Shown here: positions 1-8,741 of the stretch, piece after piece | Layout of the letters: each line of letters begins with the position of its first letter | Numbering within the stretch: position 1 is the stretch's first letter | From: Streptomyces endophytica | GTDB lineage: Bacteria > Actinomycetota > Actinomycetes > Streptomycetales > Streptomycetaceae | Length of the DNA stretch: 64,000 nucleotides | Direction of reading: 5' to 3' | Assembly: GCF_026153355.1 (NCBI RefSeq) | Contig: NZ_CP110636.1 | Span: 5,518,001 to 5,582,000 of the forward strand | Translations under genes and position numbers: made by a program | The notes under the pieces: generated by a model | Told to the model about the DNA's origin: nothing | Database searches by the model: none | Seen by the model: the letters and a program-made list of their open reading frames with translations, nothing else

Positions 1-594
1 GATGACGTCGGTGTCGAGGAACGACAGCGCCTCCCGGACGTGCCGGCCGATGTGCCGGTCCGCCGGCAGGTCGTTGATCCGCTCCAGCGCCGGGTTGACC
101 ATGACGAAGCGCAGGTGGGTGTCCAGGACCGCCAGGCCGATCGGTGACTGGGCCACCAGGCGCACCGACAGCGCCAGGTCGCGCTCGACCCGGCGCAGCA
201 CGGACTGGTCGGTGGCGATGCCGAGGGCGTAGGTCTCGCCGCGCTCGTCCAGCAGTCGCATGTTGCGGAACTCGACCAGCCGGGTGCTGCCGTCCTTGTG
301 CCGGACGGGGAAGACCCCGGCCCAGCTCTCGCCGCCCGCCATGACCTTGGAGAACAGCTGCAGGACGAGGTCGAGGTGTTCCGGCGGGACCAGCAGCTTG
401 GCGGCGGGCCGGCCGAGCGCCTCCTTGGCGGTCCAGCCGAAGAGTTGCTCGGCCTGGGGGCTCCACAGGGTGATCCGGCCGTCCGCGTCCAGCATCACCG
501 CGGCCACGCCCAGTACGTCGAGCAGGCCGCCGGGCTGCCCCGGTGTGGCCCCGACCGGGGCGGCACCCTCGGGGAACGCGTCGGTCGCACCCAT
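1..594 (-). CDS. PAS-domain sensor protein, C-terminally cut by window edge
   Basis: The ATG at 594 opens a frame that runs off the left edge after 198 codons, so only the N-terminus is present. Two PAS-like modules are visible. The first covers about residues 25-130 (LDADGRITLWSPQAEQLFGW, then HKDGSTRLVEFRN). The second begins near residue 150 (SPIGLAVLDTHLRFVMVNPA). This layout is usual in Streptomyces PAS-PAS-GAF-PP2C phosphatases and in PAS kinases; the output domain lies outside the window and cannot be named. It probably senses a ligand or redox state in the cytoplasm. No signal peptide or membrane segment is seen. Confidence 0.75.
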   Translation of the reverse strand, partial: MGATDAFPEGAAPVGATPGQPGGLLDVLGVAAVMLDADGRITLWSPQAEQLFGWTAKEALGRPAAKLLVPPEHLDLVLQLFSKVMAGGESWAGVFPVRHKDGSTRLVEFRNMRLLDERGETYALGIATDQSVLRRVERDLALSVRLVAQSPIGLAVLDTHLRFVMVNPALERINDLPADRHIGRHVREALSFLDTDVI

Positions 595-1040
595 CCAGGC
601 ACTCCTTCCGCCGGTCCCCCTGGGACCGACAGCCGTGGCGCTCTCCGTACATCGGCCGATTCTCGCCGTGTTTCCGCTGCCCTCCATCATCTCTCGCCAC
701 GGGACGGCCCCGCAGGGAGAGCGGGAGCGGCAGGGCCGGGGCACCCGGTGCGCGAGGGAGCATTATCCGCCGCGGGTGCCCGCTCGGCGACCTTGTCGAC
801 GATATTCGGGGCGATGGTTCCGGCCGTCGTGCGGACCCGTGGCACGGCGGGACGGGCAGGTCATGGCCGTGGTGGTGGCCCGCGGGCCGTCGCGCCACCT
901 CCCGGCCGGGGCCGCCGAGTTGGAGATGTCGATCACCAGGGATTACCCTGAATCTTTAGTTGCCTCTAGCAACTAAAGCTAGGTGATCACACCCGGCGGC
1001 CGCGACCGGGCCCGCCGGCGTCAGGAGGAAGCCCGACATC
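595..1040. other. 446-bp intergenic region between divergent genes
   Basis: This region separates the PAS gene (minus) from the acyl-CoA synthetase (plus). Frames across it are open but have no ribosome site or recognisable protein. Its left part is very GC-rich. AT content rises from about 940, where the palindrome at 954-978 lies. Promoters for both flanking genes are expected here, but I cannot place them reliably. Confidence 0.6.
954..978. promoter_or_regulatory. Perfect palindrome, likely MarR-type operator
   Basis: CTTTAGTTGC, a 5-nt spacer CTCTA, then GCAACTAAAG: a 10-bp perfect inverted repeat in an AT-rich island about 60 bp upstream of the acyl-CoA synthetase start. The TTAGTTGC..GCAACTAA type resembles operators of MarR-family repressors, which often control aromatic-acid or fatty-acid ligases. 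No marR gene is visible nearby, so the regulator would be encoded elsewhere. Confidence 0.65.
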
Positions 1041-2585
1041 ATGTCCCACGCTGACCGGACATTCCGCACCTATGTGGAGGAGAACCTCGATGTACTTAGC
1101 TCCGACCCGGCGCACGAAGCCGTGGTCCATCAGGGCCGCCGGGTAACGGCGGGCGAGTTCCGCACCCTGGTCCACCGGATGGCGCGGGCCCTGCGGGCCC
1201 GTGGTGTGGCCCGCGAGGACACCGTCACCCTGCTGAGCGGCAACCTCCCCGAGGCCCTGGTCGCCCGCTACGCGGCGAACCTGATCGGCGCCCGGGTCAA
1301 CCACCTCTACAACAAGCTGTCCGCCGACTCCCAGGCCGACATCGTCCGCGACGTCGAGACCCGGGCACTGATCGTCGACCCGCGGTACGCCGAACGCGCC
1401 GCCGAGGTAACCGAGTTGGCGCCGGTCCCGGAGGTCCTCGTCCTCGGTCCGGCGAAGCTCGGCACGGACCTGCTGGAGCTGGCGGCCGAGCAGTCCGACG
1501 AGCCGTTCGCGAGCCTGGCCCGGCCGGAGGACGTCTGCACGATCCGCCACACCGGGGGCACCACCGGCCACCCCAAGGGCATCTGCACCACCTTCGAGCA
1601 GGCCCGCTGGTTCCGCGGCGTACTGCCGGAGAAGCCGGGCGAGCGCCGGCAGCTGGTCGCGACGACGCTGGCCCACGCGGCCGGCGCGATGGCCGACAGC
1701 ACCCTGTACGCCGGCGGCACGGTCGTCCTGCTCGACGACTTCGACCCCGCCGAGGTGCTCGCCGCCATCGAGCGCGAGCGCATCACCGACCTGTTCCTGC
1801 TCCCGCCGCTGCTCTACCAGCTGATGGACCATCCGGACCGGCCGCGCACCGACACCTCCAGCCTGCGGATGGTGGCCTACGGCGGCTGCCAGGCGTCCCC
1901 GGCGCGGATAGCCGACGCGATACGGGCGTTCGGCCCGGTGCTGATGCAGGGGTACGGGCAGAACGAGGCCGGCGGCATCAGCGTGCTCACCCAGGAGGAC
2001 CACGACCCGGACCGTCCCGACCGGCTGCGGTCCGCGGGCAAGGTGCTGCCCGACGTCGAGGTGGCCATCCGCGACGAGTCGGGCCGCGATCTGCCGAACG
2101 GCGAGCACGGCGAGGTCTGCGTCCGCTCGGCCATGATCATGCAGGGCTACTGGAAGCAGCCGGAGCTGACCGCGGAGGTACTGCGGGACGGCTGGCTGCA
2201 CACCGGCGACATCGGATTCCTCGACGACGAGGGGTACTTGACCATCGTCGACCGGATCAAGGACATGATCGTCGTGGTCGGCGGCCATGTGTACACCACC
2301 GAGCTGGAGGACCTGCTGAACTCGCACCCGCAGGTACTCCAGAGCGCCGTCTACGGGGTCCGGGACGCCGACCGCATGGAGCGGGTGCACGCCGCGGTGG
2401 TGCGGGCGCCGGGAAGCACGGTCGACGGGCCGGAACTGCGCGCGATGGTGTGCGCGGAGCGCGGCGCGATGTACGAGCCGGCGCACCTCACGTTCGTCGA
2501 CGTGCTGCCGCTGACCGATGCCGGCAAGCCGGACAAGAAGGAGCTGCGCCGCCGGGCCGAGCAGGAGGCCGGCACCGCCGCGTGA
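1041..2585 (+). CDS. AMP-binding acyl-CoA synthetase (fatty-acid/aromatic-acid CoA ligase family)
   Basis: 514 aa, the usual length of an ANL-superfamily ligase. It activates a carboxylic acid with ATP to an acyl-adenylate and transfers it to CoA in the cytoplasm. The phosphate-binding motif TGGTTGHPKG is at 171-180. YGQNEAGG around 305 and GWLHTGDIGFLDDEGYLTIVDRIKD near 390-415 are the A5 and A7/A8 motifs. The C-terminal catalytic lysine region GKPDKKELRRR is near 500. AGGAGG at 1022-1027 supports the ATG. It is monocistronic, with a perfect palindrome upstream and a strong hairpin downstream. The substrate is not evident from sequence; a fatty, bile-acid-like or aromatic acid would all fit. 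Confidence 0.85.
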   Translation: MSHADRTFRTYVEENLDVLSSDPAHEAVVHQGRRVTAGEFRTLVHRMARALRARGVAREDTVTLLSGNLPEALVARYAANLIGARVNHLYNKLSADSQADIVRDVETRALIVDPRYAERAAEVTELAPVPEVLVLGPAKLGTDLLELAAEQSDEPFASLARPEDVCTIRHTGGTTGHPKGICTTFEQARWFRGVLPEKPGERRQLVATTLAHAAGAMADSTLYAGGTVVLLDDFDPAEVLAAIERERITDLFLLPPLLYQLMDHPDRPRTDTSSLRMVAYGGCQASPARIADAIRAFGPVLMQGYGQNEAGGISVLTQEDHDPDRPDRLRSAGKVLPDVEVAIRDESGRDLPNGEHGEVCVRSAMIMQGYWKQPELTAEVLRDGWLHTGDIGFLDDEGYLTIVDRIKDMIVVVGGHVYTTELEDLLNSHPQVLQSAVYGVRDADRMERVHAAVVRAPGSTVDGPELRAMVCAERGAMYEPAHLTFVDVLPLTDAGKPDKKELRRRAEQEAGTAA

Positions 2586-2592
2586 CCGCAGC

Positions 2593-2629
2593 GTCGGGCC
2601 GCCGCAGCCCAACGCTGCGGCGGCCCGAC
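2593..2629. terminator. Hairpin terminator between convergent genes
   Basis: A 16-bp perfect stem (2593-2608 with 2614-2629) and a 5-nt loop lie 8 nt after the synthetase stop and 14 nt beyond the end of the convergent secreted-protein gene. It probably terminates both. Confidence 0.85.
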
Positions 2630-2642
2630 TTGCTACTGCCGG

Positions 2643-2954
2643 TCAGATGAGACCCAGCCAGCCAAGACCGCCGAACCCGCCGAACGGGCCGTAGCCGAAG
2701 CCGTTGCCGTAGCCGAACCCGTTGCCGTAGCCGTTGCCGTAGCCGCCGTAGCCGCCGTAGCCGAAACGGTCGAAACCGCGGTGGTGGTGGCAGCCGTGGT
2801 GGTGGTGACGGTGGTGGCCACGGCCGTAGTGGTCGTAGCCCGACGAAGACGCCGCCGGGCTCTGGGGGGCGGCGGAGGCCACACCGGCGAGCGGGACGAC
2901 GGTGGCGGCGGCAATCGCCGCGGCGGCCACAGAGCGACCTATGATCTTGCGCAT
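2643..2954 (-). CDS. Small secreted Gly/Tyr- and His-rich protein
   Basis: 103 aa from an ATG at 2954 preceded by AGGAG (minus-strand AACAGGAGAAACGCA). Upstream in-frame starts lack such a site. Residues 1-29 form a signal peptide (MRKIIGRSV, an Ala/Val core, then GVASAA). The mature part has a His cluster (HHRHHHHGCHHH, about residues 47-58) and a C-terminal array of GYG/GNG/GFG triplets. This suggests export, metal binding through the His cluster and a disordered or aggregating Gly/aromatic tail. No known family is recognised. It is not a chaplin: the two-Cys chaplin domain is absent, with only one Cys. Confidence 0.7.
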   Translation of the reverse strand: MRKIIGRSVAAAAIAAATVVPLAGVASAAPQSPAASSSGYDHYGRGHHRHHHHGCHHHRGFDRFGYGGYGGYGNGYGNGFGYGNGFGYGPFGGFGGLGWLGLI

Positions 2955-3108
2955 TGCGTTTCTCCTGTTTGGCAGGAAATCTGACATTCCGATGAGTACC
3001 GCGCGGGATCGCAAACCGTGCAGGCACGACGGAGAGCCACTCCAACGGCCTCAAGAATTGCTCCAGTCGTGGCAATGAAAAGGCAAAGTCCGGCGGGGAG
3101 CGCACAGC

Positions 3109-4338
3109 TCAGAGCCGGATGACGACGAGCGCGGTGTCATCGGTCGCCCCGTCGGGCGGCAGCAGCTCGGCCAGCAGCGCATCGGCGAGCGTCTCCGCCC
3201 CCGCGCCCCGGTGCCGGGTAAGCGACGCGGCCAGCCGTGCCAGCCCGATGTCGATGTCCTCGCGGCGGCGCTCGATCAGCCCGTCCGTGTACAGCACCAG
3301 CACCGCGTCGTCGGCGAAGGAGACCAGGGCCTCGGGGCGGCTCACGTGCTCGGGCCGGGCCCCCAGCGGCGGATCGGTCGCCCCGTCCAGGAACTCCACC
3401 CGGCCGTCCGGGTGCAGCAGCGCCGGCGGCGGATGCCCGGCGCTGCTGTAGGCGAGGGTGTGGCTGGACCAGTCGATGAACACCTCCACCGCGGTGGCGG
3501 ATTCGGCGCCCTCCACCGAGCGGGCGTAGATGCCCAGCACCTCCAGCGCCCGGGCGGGCCCCGGGGTGACCAGCGTGGCAGCGCTCAGCGCACTGCGCAG
3601 CTGCCCCATGACGCAGGCCGCCTCCAGCCCATGGCCGACGACGTCACCGACCGCCACCGCCATCCGGTCCCCGGGCAGCTCCGCCAGGTCGTACCAGTCA
3701 CCGCAGACGTTGAGCGCCCCGACCGCGGGCCGGTAGCGCACCGCGGCCCGGTGGTGCCCCACCGGGCGGGGCGCGGGCAGCATCGCTTCCTGGAGCGCCA
3801 GCACCACCAGCCGTTCCCTGGCGTGGGCCTGGCGCAGCCGGTCGTTGAGCTGCTGGAGTTCCTGGGCCCGGGCGTAGAGTTCGACCGTCATCCGCTGCAG
3901 GTCACCGCCGTCGTCCCGCGGGGCGCCGGCCCGGACGGTCTCGGTGACCTCCTCCACCCGGTGCACGATCAGCCGCACCCGCCCGTCCGCGTCGAGGACC
4001 GGCGCGTTGACGGGGCTCCAGTAGCGCTCCTCGAACACGCCCGGCCGGCCGGGCAGTTCGACGTCGTAGCGCTGGAGGGCCATGGTGTCGGTCAGGCCGG
4101 TGGCCAGCACCCGTTCCAGGGACGCCCGCAGGTTGCGCGTACCGGTGGCGTCGGGGTCCCGGGGGTTGTCGGGGAACACGTCGAAGAGGTGGTGCCCGAC
4201 CACCTGTCGCCGCTGCCGGCCGGCGCGGCGCAGCAGGGCCTCGTTGGCGTCGGCGATCATCAGCTCCGGGGTGAGCAGCAGCACCGCGCCCGGCAGTGCC
4301 TGGAAGACCGCCGCATAGTCGATCGGGAACTCGCTCAT
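3109..4338 (-). CDS. PAS-PP2C (SpoIIE-type) serine/threonine phosphatase
   Basis: 409 aa. A PAS domain spans about 10-130 (TPELMIADANEALLRRAGR; the ERYWSPVNAPVLDADG strand). A short coiled coil follows at 145-185 (VELYARAQELQQLNDRLRQ). The SpoIIE/RsbU-type PP2C domain spans about 195-405, with GDWYDLAEL, VGDVVGHGLEAA, LYTDGLIERR and a C-terminal TDDTALVVIRL carrying the metal-binding acidic residues. It should dephosphorylate an anti-anti-sigma factor in the cytoplasm in response to a PAS signal, the partner-switching role of this family. No sigma, anti-sigma or STAS gene is adjacent, so its target is unknown. Confidence 0.85.
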   Translation of the reverse strand: MSEFPIDYAAVFQALPGAVLLLTPELMIADANEALLRRAGRQRRQVVGHHLFDVFPDNPRDPDATGTRNLRASLERVLATGLTDTMALQRYDVELPGRPGVFEERYWSPVNAPVLDADGRVRLIVHRVEEVTETVRAGAPRDDGGDLQRMTVELYARAQELQQLNDRLRQAHARERLVVLALQEAMLPAPRPVGHHRAAVRYRPAVGALNVCGDWYDLAELPGDRMAVAVGDVVGHGLEAACVMGQLRSALSAATLVTPGPARALEVLGIYARSVEGAESATAVEVFIDWSSHTLAYSSAGHPPPALLHPDGRVEFLDGATDPPLGARPEHVSRPEALVSFADDAVLVLYTDGLIERRREDIDIGLARLAASLTRHRGAGAETLADALLAELLPPDGATDDTALVVIRL

Positions 4339-4518
4339 GGCCGGCCCGCATTCTCGTTCGCCACGTGCGGAATGCTCTCGTCAGGCGGGCCGACGCGCAT
4401 ACGGGGCGACGGACCGCGGACCGCCCCCGGCGAGCGAACCGCGAGGCCGTGGCGGAAGCGCACCGGCCCGGTCGGGTACGGCCGTCCGGGGCATCCGGTG
4501 CCGGACCGGCCGGGGCCG

Positions 4519-5541
4519 TCAGCGCTTGCGGGCCCGGCTCGGCTGCACCCGGGGCGGCTCCCCCGGCATCTTCGGGTGGTCGGGCGGATAGGGCAGATCG
4601 CCCAGCCCCTCGTCGGCCGCCTGCCGGTCCGCGAGGTCGAAGACGGATTCCAGCCCGAAGGCGTGGTCCGCCATGTCGGCGTGCACATCACCGAGTTCCG
4701 CGAACCGCCGCGGCATCGTGCGCAGGTCGAAGTCCTCCGGGACGGCGTCGGACAGCTCCTCCCAGCGCAGCGGGGCGGAGACCGTGGCGCGCGGCCGGGC
4801 ACGCAGCGAATAGGCCGAGGCGATCGTGCGGTCCCGGGCCATCTGGTTGTAGTCGACGAAGATCTTCGCGCCGCGTTCCTCCTTCCACCAGGCCGAGGTG
4901 ACCAGGTCCGGCAGCCGCCGTTCCATGGCCCGGGCCACGGTGATCGCGGCCCGTCGGACCTCGGTGAACGTCCACTGCGGCCGGATCGGCACGTAGATGT
5001 GCACGCCCCGGCCGCCGGAGGTCTTGGGCCAGCCGCGCAGCCCGTGCTCGTCGAGCAGTGCGCGCAGCTCGTGGGCGACCCGTACGGCGTCCGTGAAGTC
5101 GGTGCCGGGCTGCGGGTCGAGGTCGATCCGCAGTTCGTCGGGGTGCTCGGTGTCGCCGCGGCGGACCGGCCACGGGTGGAAGGTCAGGCACCCGAGATTG
5201 GCCGCCCAGACCACGGCGGCGGGCTCGGTGGGGCACATCTCGTCGGCGAACCGCCCACTGGGGAAGGCGATCCGGGCGGTCGGCAGCCAGTCGGGCAGGC
5301 CCTTGGGCGCCCGCTTCTGGTAGAAGAACTCGCCCTCCACGCCGTCGGGGAAGCGCTGCATCGTGGTGGGCCGGTCGCGCAGCCCGCGCAGCACCCCGTC
5401 CGCGACCGCGAGGTAGTAGCGGGCGACGTCCAGCTTCGTGAAGCCGCGCTCCGGGTAGTACGTCTTGTCCGGGTGGGACACCCGCACCGTGCGCCCCGCG
5501 ACGTCCAGCTCGACGGCCTCGTTGGCCCGACCTCCGGTCAT
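4519..5541 (-). CDS. ligD: LigD-type polymerase/primase domain protein (NHEJ)
   Basis: 340 aa, a stand-alone polymerase domain of the archaeo-eukaryotic primase fold. It fills gaps and adds nucleotides during non-homologous end joining. The metal-binding DLDP is at 140-143, SGGRGVH at 175-181, and a further catalytic Asp lies in KIFVDYNQMARDRTIASAYS. SHPDKTYYPERGFTK near the N-terminus is the usual LigD-Pol opening. Nuclease and ligase modules are absent: the ligase is the divergent neighbour at 5616, 74 bp away, so the pair plausibly forms one repair unit. The ATG at 5541 is followed directly by the conserved N-terminus. No ku gene is in view. Confidence 0.9.
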   Translation of the reverse strand: MTGGRANEAVELDVAGRTVRVSHPDKTYYPERGFTKLDVARYYLAVADGVLRGLRDRPTTMQRFPDGVEGEFFYQKRAPKGLPDWLPTARIAFPSGRFADEMCPTEPAAVVWAANLGCLTFHPWPVRRGDTEHPDELRIDLDPQPGTDFTDAVRVAHELRALLDEHGLRGWPKTSGGRGVHIYVPIRPQWTFTEVRRAAITVARAMERRLPDLVTSAWWKEERGAKIFVDYNQMARDRTIASAYSLRARPRATVSAPLRWEELSDAVPEDFDLRTMPRRFAELGDVHADMADHAFGLESVFDLADRQAADEGLGDLPYPPDHPKMPGEPPRVQPSRARKR

Positions 5542-5615
5542 GCCTCCACGCTAGAGCGTGCCCGGGGGTTCCGCCCGGCGCGCGGGAAGCGGCCCGAGCC
5601 CTCAGGATCGGGACC

Positions 5616-6680
5616 ATGGACCTGCCCGTCATGCCCCCGGTCTCCCCCATGCTCGCCAAGCCGGTGGCCGGCATCCCCGCCGGCATGCAGTACGAGGCCA
5701 AGTGGGACGGCTTCCGGGTCATCGTCTTCCGCGACGGTACGGAGGTCGAGATCGCCAGCCGCACGACGAAGTCGCTCAGCCGCTACTTCCCCGAGGTCAT
5801 CGCGGCGGTCCGGGACGAGCTGCCGCGGCGCTGCGTCGTCGACGGCGAGATCGTCATCGCCCATGACGGCCGGCTGCACTTCGAGGAGCTGCTGGAACGC
5901 ATCCACCCGGCGGACTCCCGGGTCCGCACCCTCGCCGAGCGGACACCGGCCTCCCTGATCGCCTTCGACCTGCTGGCCCTGGGCTCCGACTCCCTGATGC
6001 GCGAGCCGCAGACCGCCCGCCGCGAGGCGCTGGTGGAGGCGCTGCGGACGGCCCGGCCGCCGGTGTACACCGCGCCGGCCACCACCGATCAGGAGCTGGC
6101 GCAGCGCTGGTTCACGCAGTTCGAGGGCGCGGGGCTGGACGGGGTGATCGCCAAACCGCTGGACCTGCCGTACCGGCCCGGTGACCGGGTGATGTTCAAG
6201 GTGAAGCACGCCCGCACCGCCGACTGCGTCGTGGCGGGCTACCGGCTGCACAAGAGCGGCCCGGTGGTCGGCTCGCTGCTGCTGGGCCTGCACGACGACG
6301 CCGGTCAGCTCCAGCACGTCGGGGTGTGCGCGTCGTTCCCCATGGCCCGGCGGCGCGCCCTGGTCGAGGAGCTGGCGCCGCTGCGGATGGACGATGCCGC
6401 GGAGCACCCGTGGGGCGCGTGGACGGACGAGGAGGCGCACGCGTCCCGGCGGATGCCCGGCGGGCCGAGCCGGTGGAGCGGCGGCAAGGACCTCTCATGG
6501 GTGCCGCTGCGCCCGGAGCGGGTGTGCGAGGTGGCCTACGACCACATGGAGGGCAGCAGGTTCCGGCACACCGCCCAGTTCCGCCACTGGCGTCCGGACC
6601 GTACGCCGGAGAGCTGCACCTACGCCCAGCTGGAGGAGCCGGTGGGCTACGACCTGGGGGAACTGCTGCGGGACGACTGA
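5616..6680 (+). CDS. ligC: ATP-dependent DNA ligase (LigC/LigD-ligase type)
   Basis: 354 aa. The nucleotidyltransferase motif I EAKWDGFRV puts the adenylated lysine at 29. Later motifs are visible as EIASRTTKSLSRYFPEV (III-like), VVDGEIVI (IIIa), GLDGVIAKPLDLPYRPGDRVMFKVKH (IV/V), and the OB-fold begins around 200. It seals nicks with ATP, typically in end joining or base-excision repair. The length fits stand-alone bacterial LigC enzymes rather than fused LigD. It is transcribed divergently from the polymerase-domain gene through a 74-bp shared promoter region. The assignment as ligC rather than a split ligD is by length and context. Confidence 0.87.
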   Translation: MDLPVMPPVSPMLAKPVAGIPAGMQYEAKWDGFRVIVFRDGTEVEIASRTTKSLSRYFPEVIAAVRDELPRRCVVDGEIVIAHDGRLHFEELLERIHPADSRVRTLAERTPASLIAFDLLALGSDSLMREPQTARREALVEALRTARPPVYTAPATTDQELAQRWFTQFEGAGLDGVIAKPLDLPYRPGDRVMFKVKHARTADCVVAGYRLHKSGPVVGSLLLGLHDDAGQLQHVGVCASFPMARRRALVEELAPLRMDDAAEHPWGAWTDEEAHASRRMPGGPSRWSGGKDLSWVPLRPERVCEVAYDHMEGSRFRHTAQFRHWRPDRTPESCTYAQLEEPVGYDLGELLRDD

Positions 6681-6706
6681 CCGCCGGGCCCACGGGGCTC
6701 CGCCCC

Positions 6707-7702
6707 CTAGCGCCCGTCCTCCTCCGGCGGCCAGCGGCGGCGGCTCTCCCCCGGCGCGAGGCGGTCGACGACCTCGGCCAGTTCGGTGCAGGCCAGCTCG
6801 ATCTTGCGGCGGATGGCGATCTGCTCGGTGACGACCGCCGACAGCAGCAGCGCGGTGAGCGCGGCGGACGCGTTGAGCGCCTGCAGGTTGACCATGGCCT
6901 CCAGCAGGCTCTGGCCCTCGAACGGTCCGGTGCGGTCGGTCGCCGCCGAGATCGCCGGCACGGACACCACCAGCACGCAGGGCGCCGCACCGGCCAGCTG
7001 GAAGCGCAGCGCCGCCCACACGATCACCGGGAAGACCAGGAACAGCAGCGACAGCGTGCTGTGCACCACCACGAGGGAGACCAGGACCGCGGCGGCCAGC
7101 AGGGCCACCGCCTCCGCCGACCGCACGAGGGGCAGGTCCCGGGGCGGCCGCAGGGTGCGGGCGGCGAGCACGAGCGGGGTGACGACGAGGACGCCCATCG
7201 CGTCGCCCACCCACCACGCCGCCCAGGTCCGCCAGAAGTCCCCGGCCGGCAGCGCGCCGGTGATGACCTGGGTGCCGCTGCCGAACGTCGCGCTGATCAC
7301 CATGCCGGCGAACGCGCCGAGGGCGACCAGTGCGATGCCGTCCCGCAGCCGGTCCAGTTCGGTCCGGAACCCCACCTTGCGCAGCATCAGACAGGCGCAC
7401 ACCGGGGCGAGGGTGTTGCCGGTCATGATGGCGAGGACGGATCCGTCGAGCGGACTGATCGAGGCGACGACGAGGAGCGTGCCGAGGAAGACGGCCGGCC
7501 AGGTCCACAGCCCGATCAGCAACAGGCTGCTGAGCGCGATACCGGTGGGCGGCCATAAGGGCGTGACCACGGCACCGGCGACCACCACCTGTTCCAGCAG
7601 CCCGATCCGGGCGGACGCGTAGTAGACGGCGGTGAGGACGAGGATCGTCAGGGCTGCCGGTGCGAGACGGCGGAGTTGCTCGGTACGCACCACATCAGCC
7701 AT
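6707..7702 (-). CDS. MASE1-domain integral membrane sensor protein
   Basis: 331 aa from the ATG at 7702, which overlaps the end of the upstream phosphatase by 8 nt and implies translational coupling. Eight or so hydrophobic segments span about 10-290, with the WPPTGIAL motif typical of MASE1 sensory membrane domains (about residue 43). A short cytoplasmic tail (IRRKIELACTELAEVVDRLAPG) forms a likely helix and no output domain follows. In relatives MASE1 feeds kinase, GGDEF or phosphatase domains. Here the separate phosphatase encoded just upstream may be the output, which is inference. Confidence 0.8.
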   Translation of the reverse strand: MADVVRTEQLRRLAPAALTILVLTAVYYASARIGLLEQVVVAGAVVTPLWPPTGIALSSLLLIGLWTWPAVFLGTLLVVASISPLDGSVLAIMTGNTLAPVCACLMLRKVGFRTELDRLRDGIALVALGAFAGMVISATFGSGTQVITGALPAGDFWRTWAAWWVGDAMGVLVVTPLVLAARTLRPPRDLPLVRSAEAVALLAAAVLVSLVVVHSTLSLLFLVFPVIVWAALRFQLAGAAPCVLVVSVPAISAATDRTGPFEGQSLLEAMVNLQALNASAALTALLLSAVVTEQIAIRRKIELACTELAEVVDRLAPGESRRRWPPEEDGR

Positions 7703-8591
7703 CAGACAACGCCGGCGACCGGGCACCGGCCACGACACGCGCGCCCCGCTCGCGCTTCACCCACTCCTGGCCGCCGGCGCCGTCGTAGCGCAGCACGAGC
7801 ACCGCGGAGTCGTCGGTGTGCCCGGTCAGTTCCGCCACGCTCATCGCCGCCGCGGCGACCGCCGCCGGATCGCTGCCCGCGTTGGCCCGCACCAGCCGCA
7901 TCACCTGCGTCAGCCCGGCTTCCATGGGGAACGCCGGTCCCTCCACGACCCCGTCGGTGACCAGGGCGAACGCGCCCGCGATGGCCAGCCGGCGGCGGGT
8001 GACCGGGTACTCCTCCCCCGGCGCGATACCCAGCGGCAGGCCCCCGGGGTCGTCGGCCAGGCCGAACCGGCCGTCGGTGGTGGCCCAGACGGCCGGTACG
8101 TGGCCGGCCCGGGCGCTGGTCAGCTCCCAGCCGGCCGGGTCGAAGCGGAGGAAGGTGCAGGTCGCGAAGAGCCCGTAGTCGACGGAGAGCAGCAGGTCGT
8201 TGGCGCGGCTGAGCACCTCGCCGGGGTCGGCGGCGTGCACGGCGACGGCCCGCAGCCCGAGCCGGATCTGCCCCATGAAGGCCGCCGCCTCCACGTCGTG
8301 GCCCTGCACGTCGCCGATGCAGAACGCCAGTGACCCGTCGGGCAGCGGGAAGCCGTCGTACCAGTCGCCGCCGATGTCCAGGCCGTGCCGGGCCGGGGCG
8401 TAGGTGGCGGCGGCGCGCAGCCCGGGGAGCTGCGGCAGCCGGGCCGGCAGCAGCTCGCGCTGCAGTGCCTCGGCGAGCTCCACGCGGGCCCGCTGCTTCT
8501 CGGCGCCCTCCCGCGCCTGGGCGGTCAGCCGCCCGAGCGTGGTCAGCAGATCGTCGGCGCTCGCCGACCGCGGGGGACGACGCCGAAGCAT
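7695..8591 (-). CDS. PP2C (SpoIIE-type) phosphatase coupled to MASE1 protein
   Basis: 298 aa from the ATG at 8591, chosen because GGGAG precedes it by about 6 nt; an in-frame ATG at 8618 lacks a site. An N-terminal helix (LLTTLGRLTAQAREGAEKQRARVELAEALQ) leads into a catalytic domain with IGGDWYDGFPL, IGDVQGHDVEAA, LVTDGVVEG and a C-terminal TDDSAVLVLRYD. No sensory domain is present, unlike the PAS-PP2C enzyme at 3109. Its stop is inside the start region of the MASE1 gene, so the two are co-translated, and the membrane protein is the obvious candidate partner. The expected substrate is a phosphorylated anti-sigma-factor antagonist. Confidence 0.85.
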   Translation of the reverse strand: MLRRRPPRSASADDLLTTLGRLTAQAREGAEKQRARVELAEALQRELLPARLPQLPGLRAAATYAPARHGLDIGGDWYDGFPLPDGSLAFCIGDVQGHDVEAAAFMGQIRLGLRAVAVHAADPGEVLSRANDLLLSVDYGLFATCTFLRFDPAGWELTSARAGHVPAVWATTDGRFGLADDPGGLPLGIAPGEEYPVTRRRLAIAGAFALVTDGVVEGPAFPMEAGLTQVMRLVRANAGSDPAAVAAAAMSVAELTGHTDDSAVLVLRYDGAGGQEWVKRERGARVVAGARSPALSDG

Positions 8592-8741
8592 GGATCGCTC
8601 CCGGGTGCATCGGTGCATGGGCCACTGCGGCGGCGCGCTCCGTGCGGCGGATCCGCGGGGGCCTCCTGACCTGGGCTCACGGGGCTCGCGTGGGGAGCCC
8701 GCCTGTCCGGTTCATCATATTTCTGCGGGGTGACTTCCGCT

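Noticed and set aside
3211..5958. Very long plus-strand open frame antisense to the phosphatase and LigD-polymerase genes
   Set aside because: Low-complexity Arg/Pro/Gly/His composition typical of GC-rich shadow frames; the opposite strand encodes clear domains.
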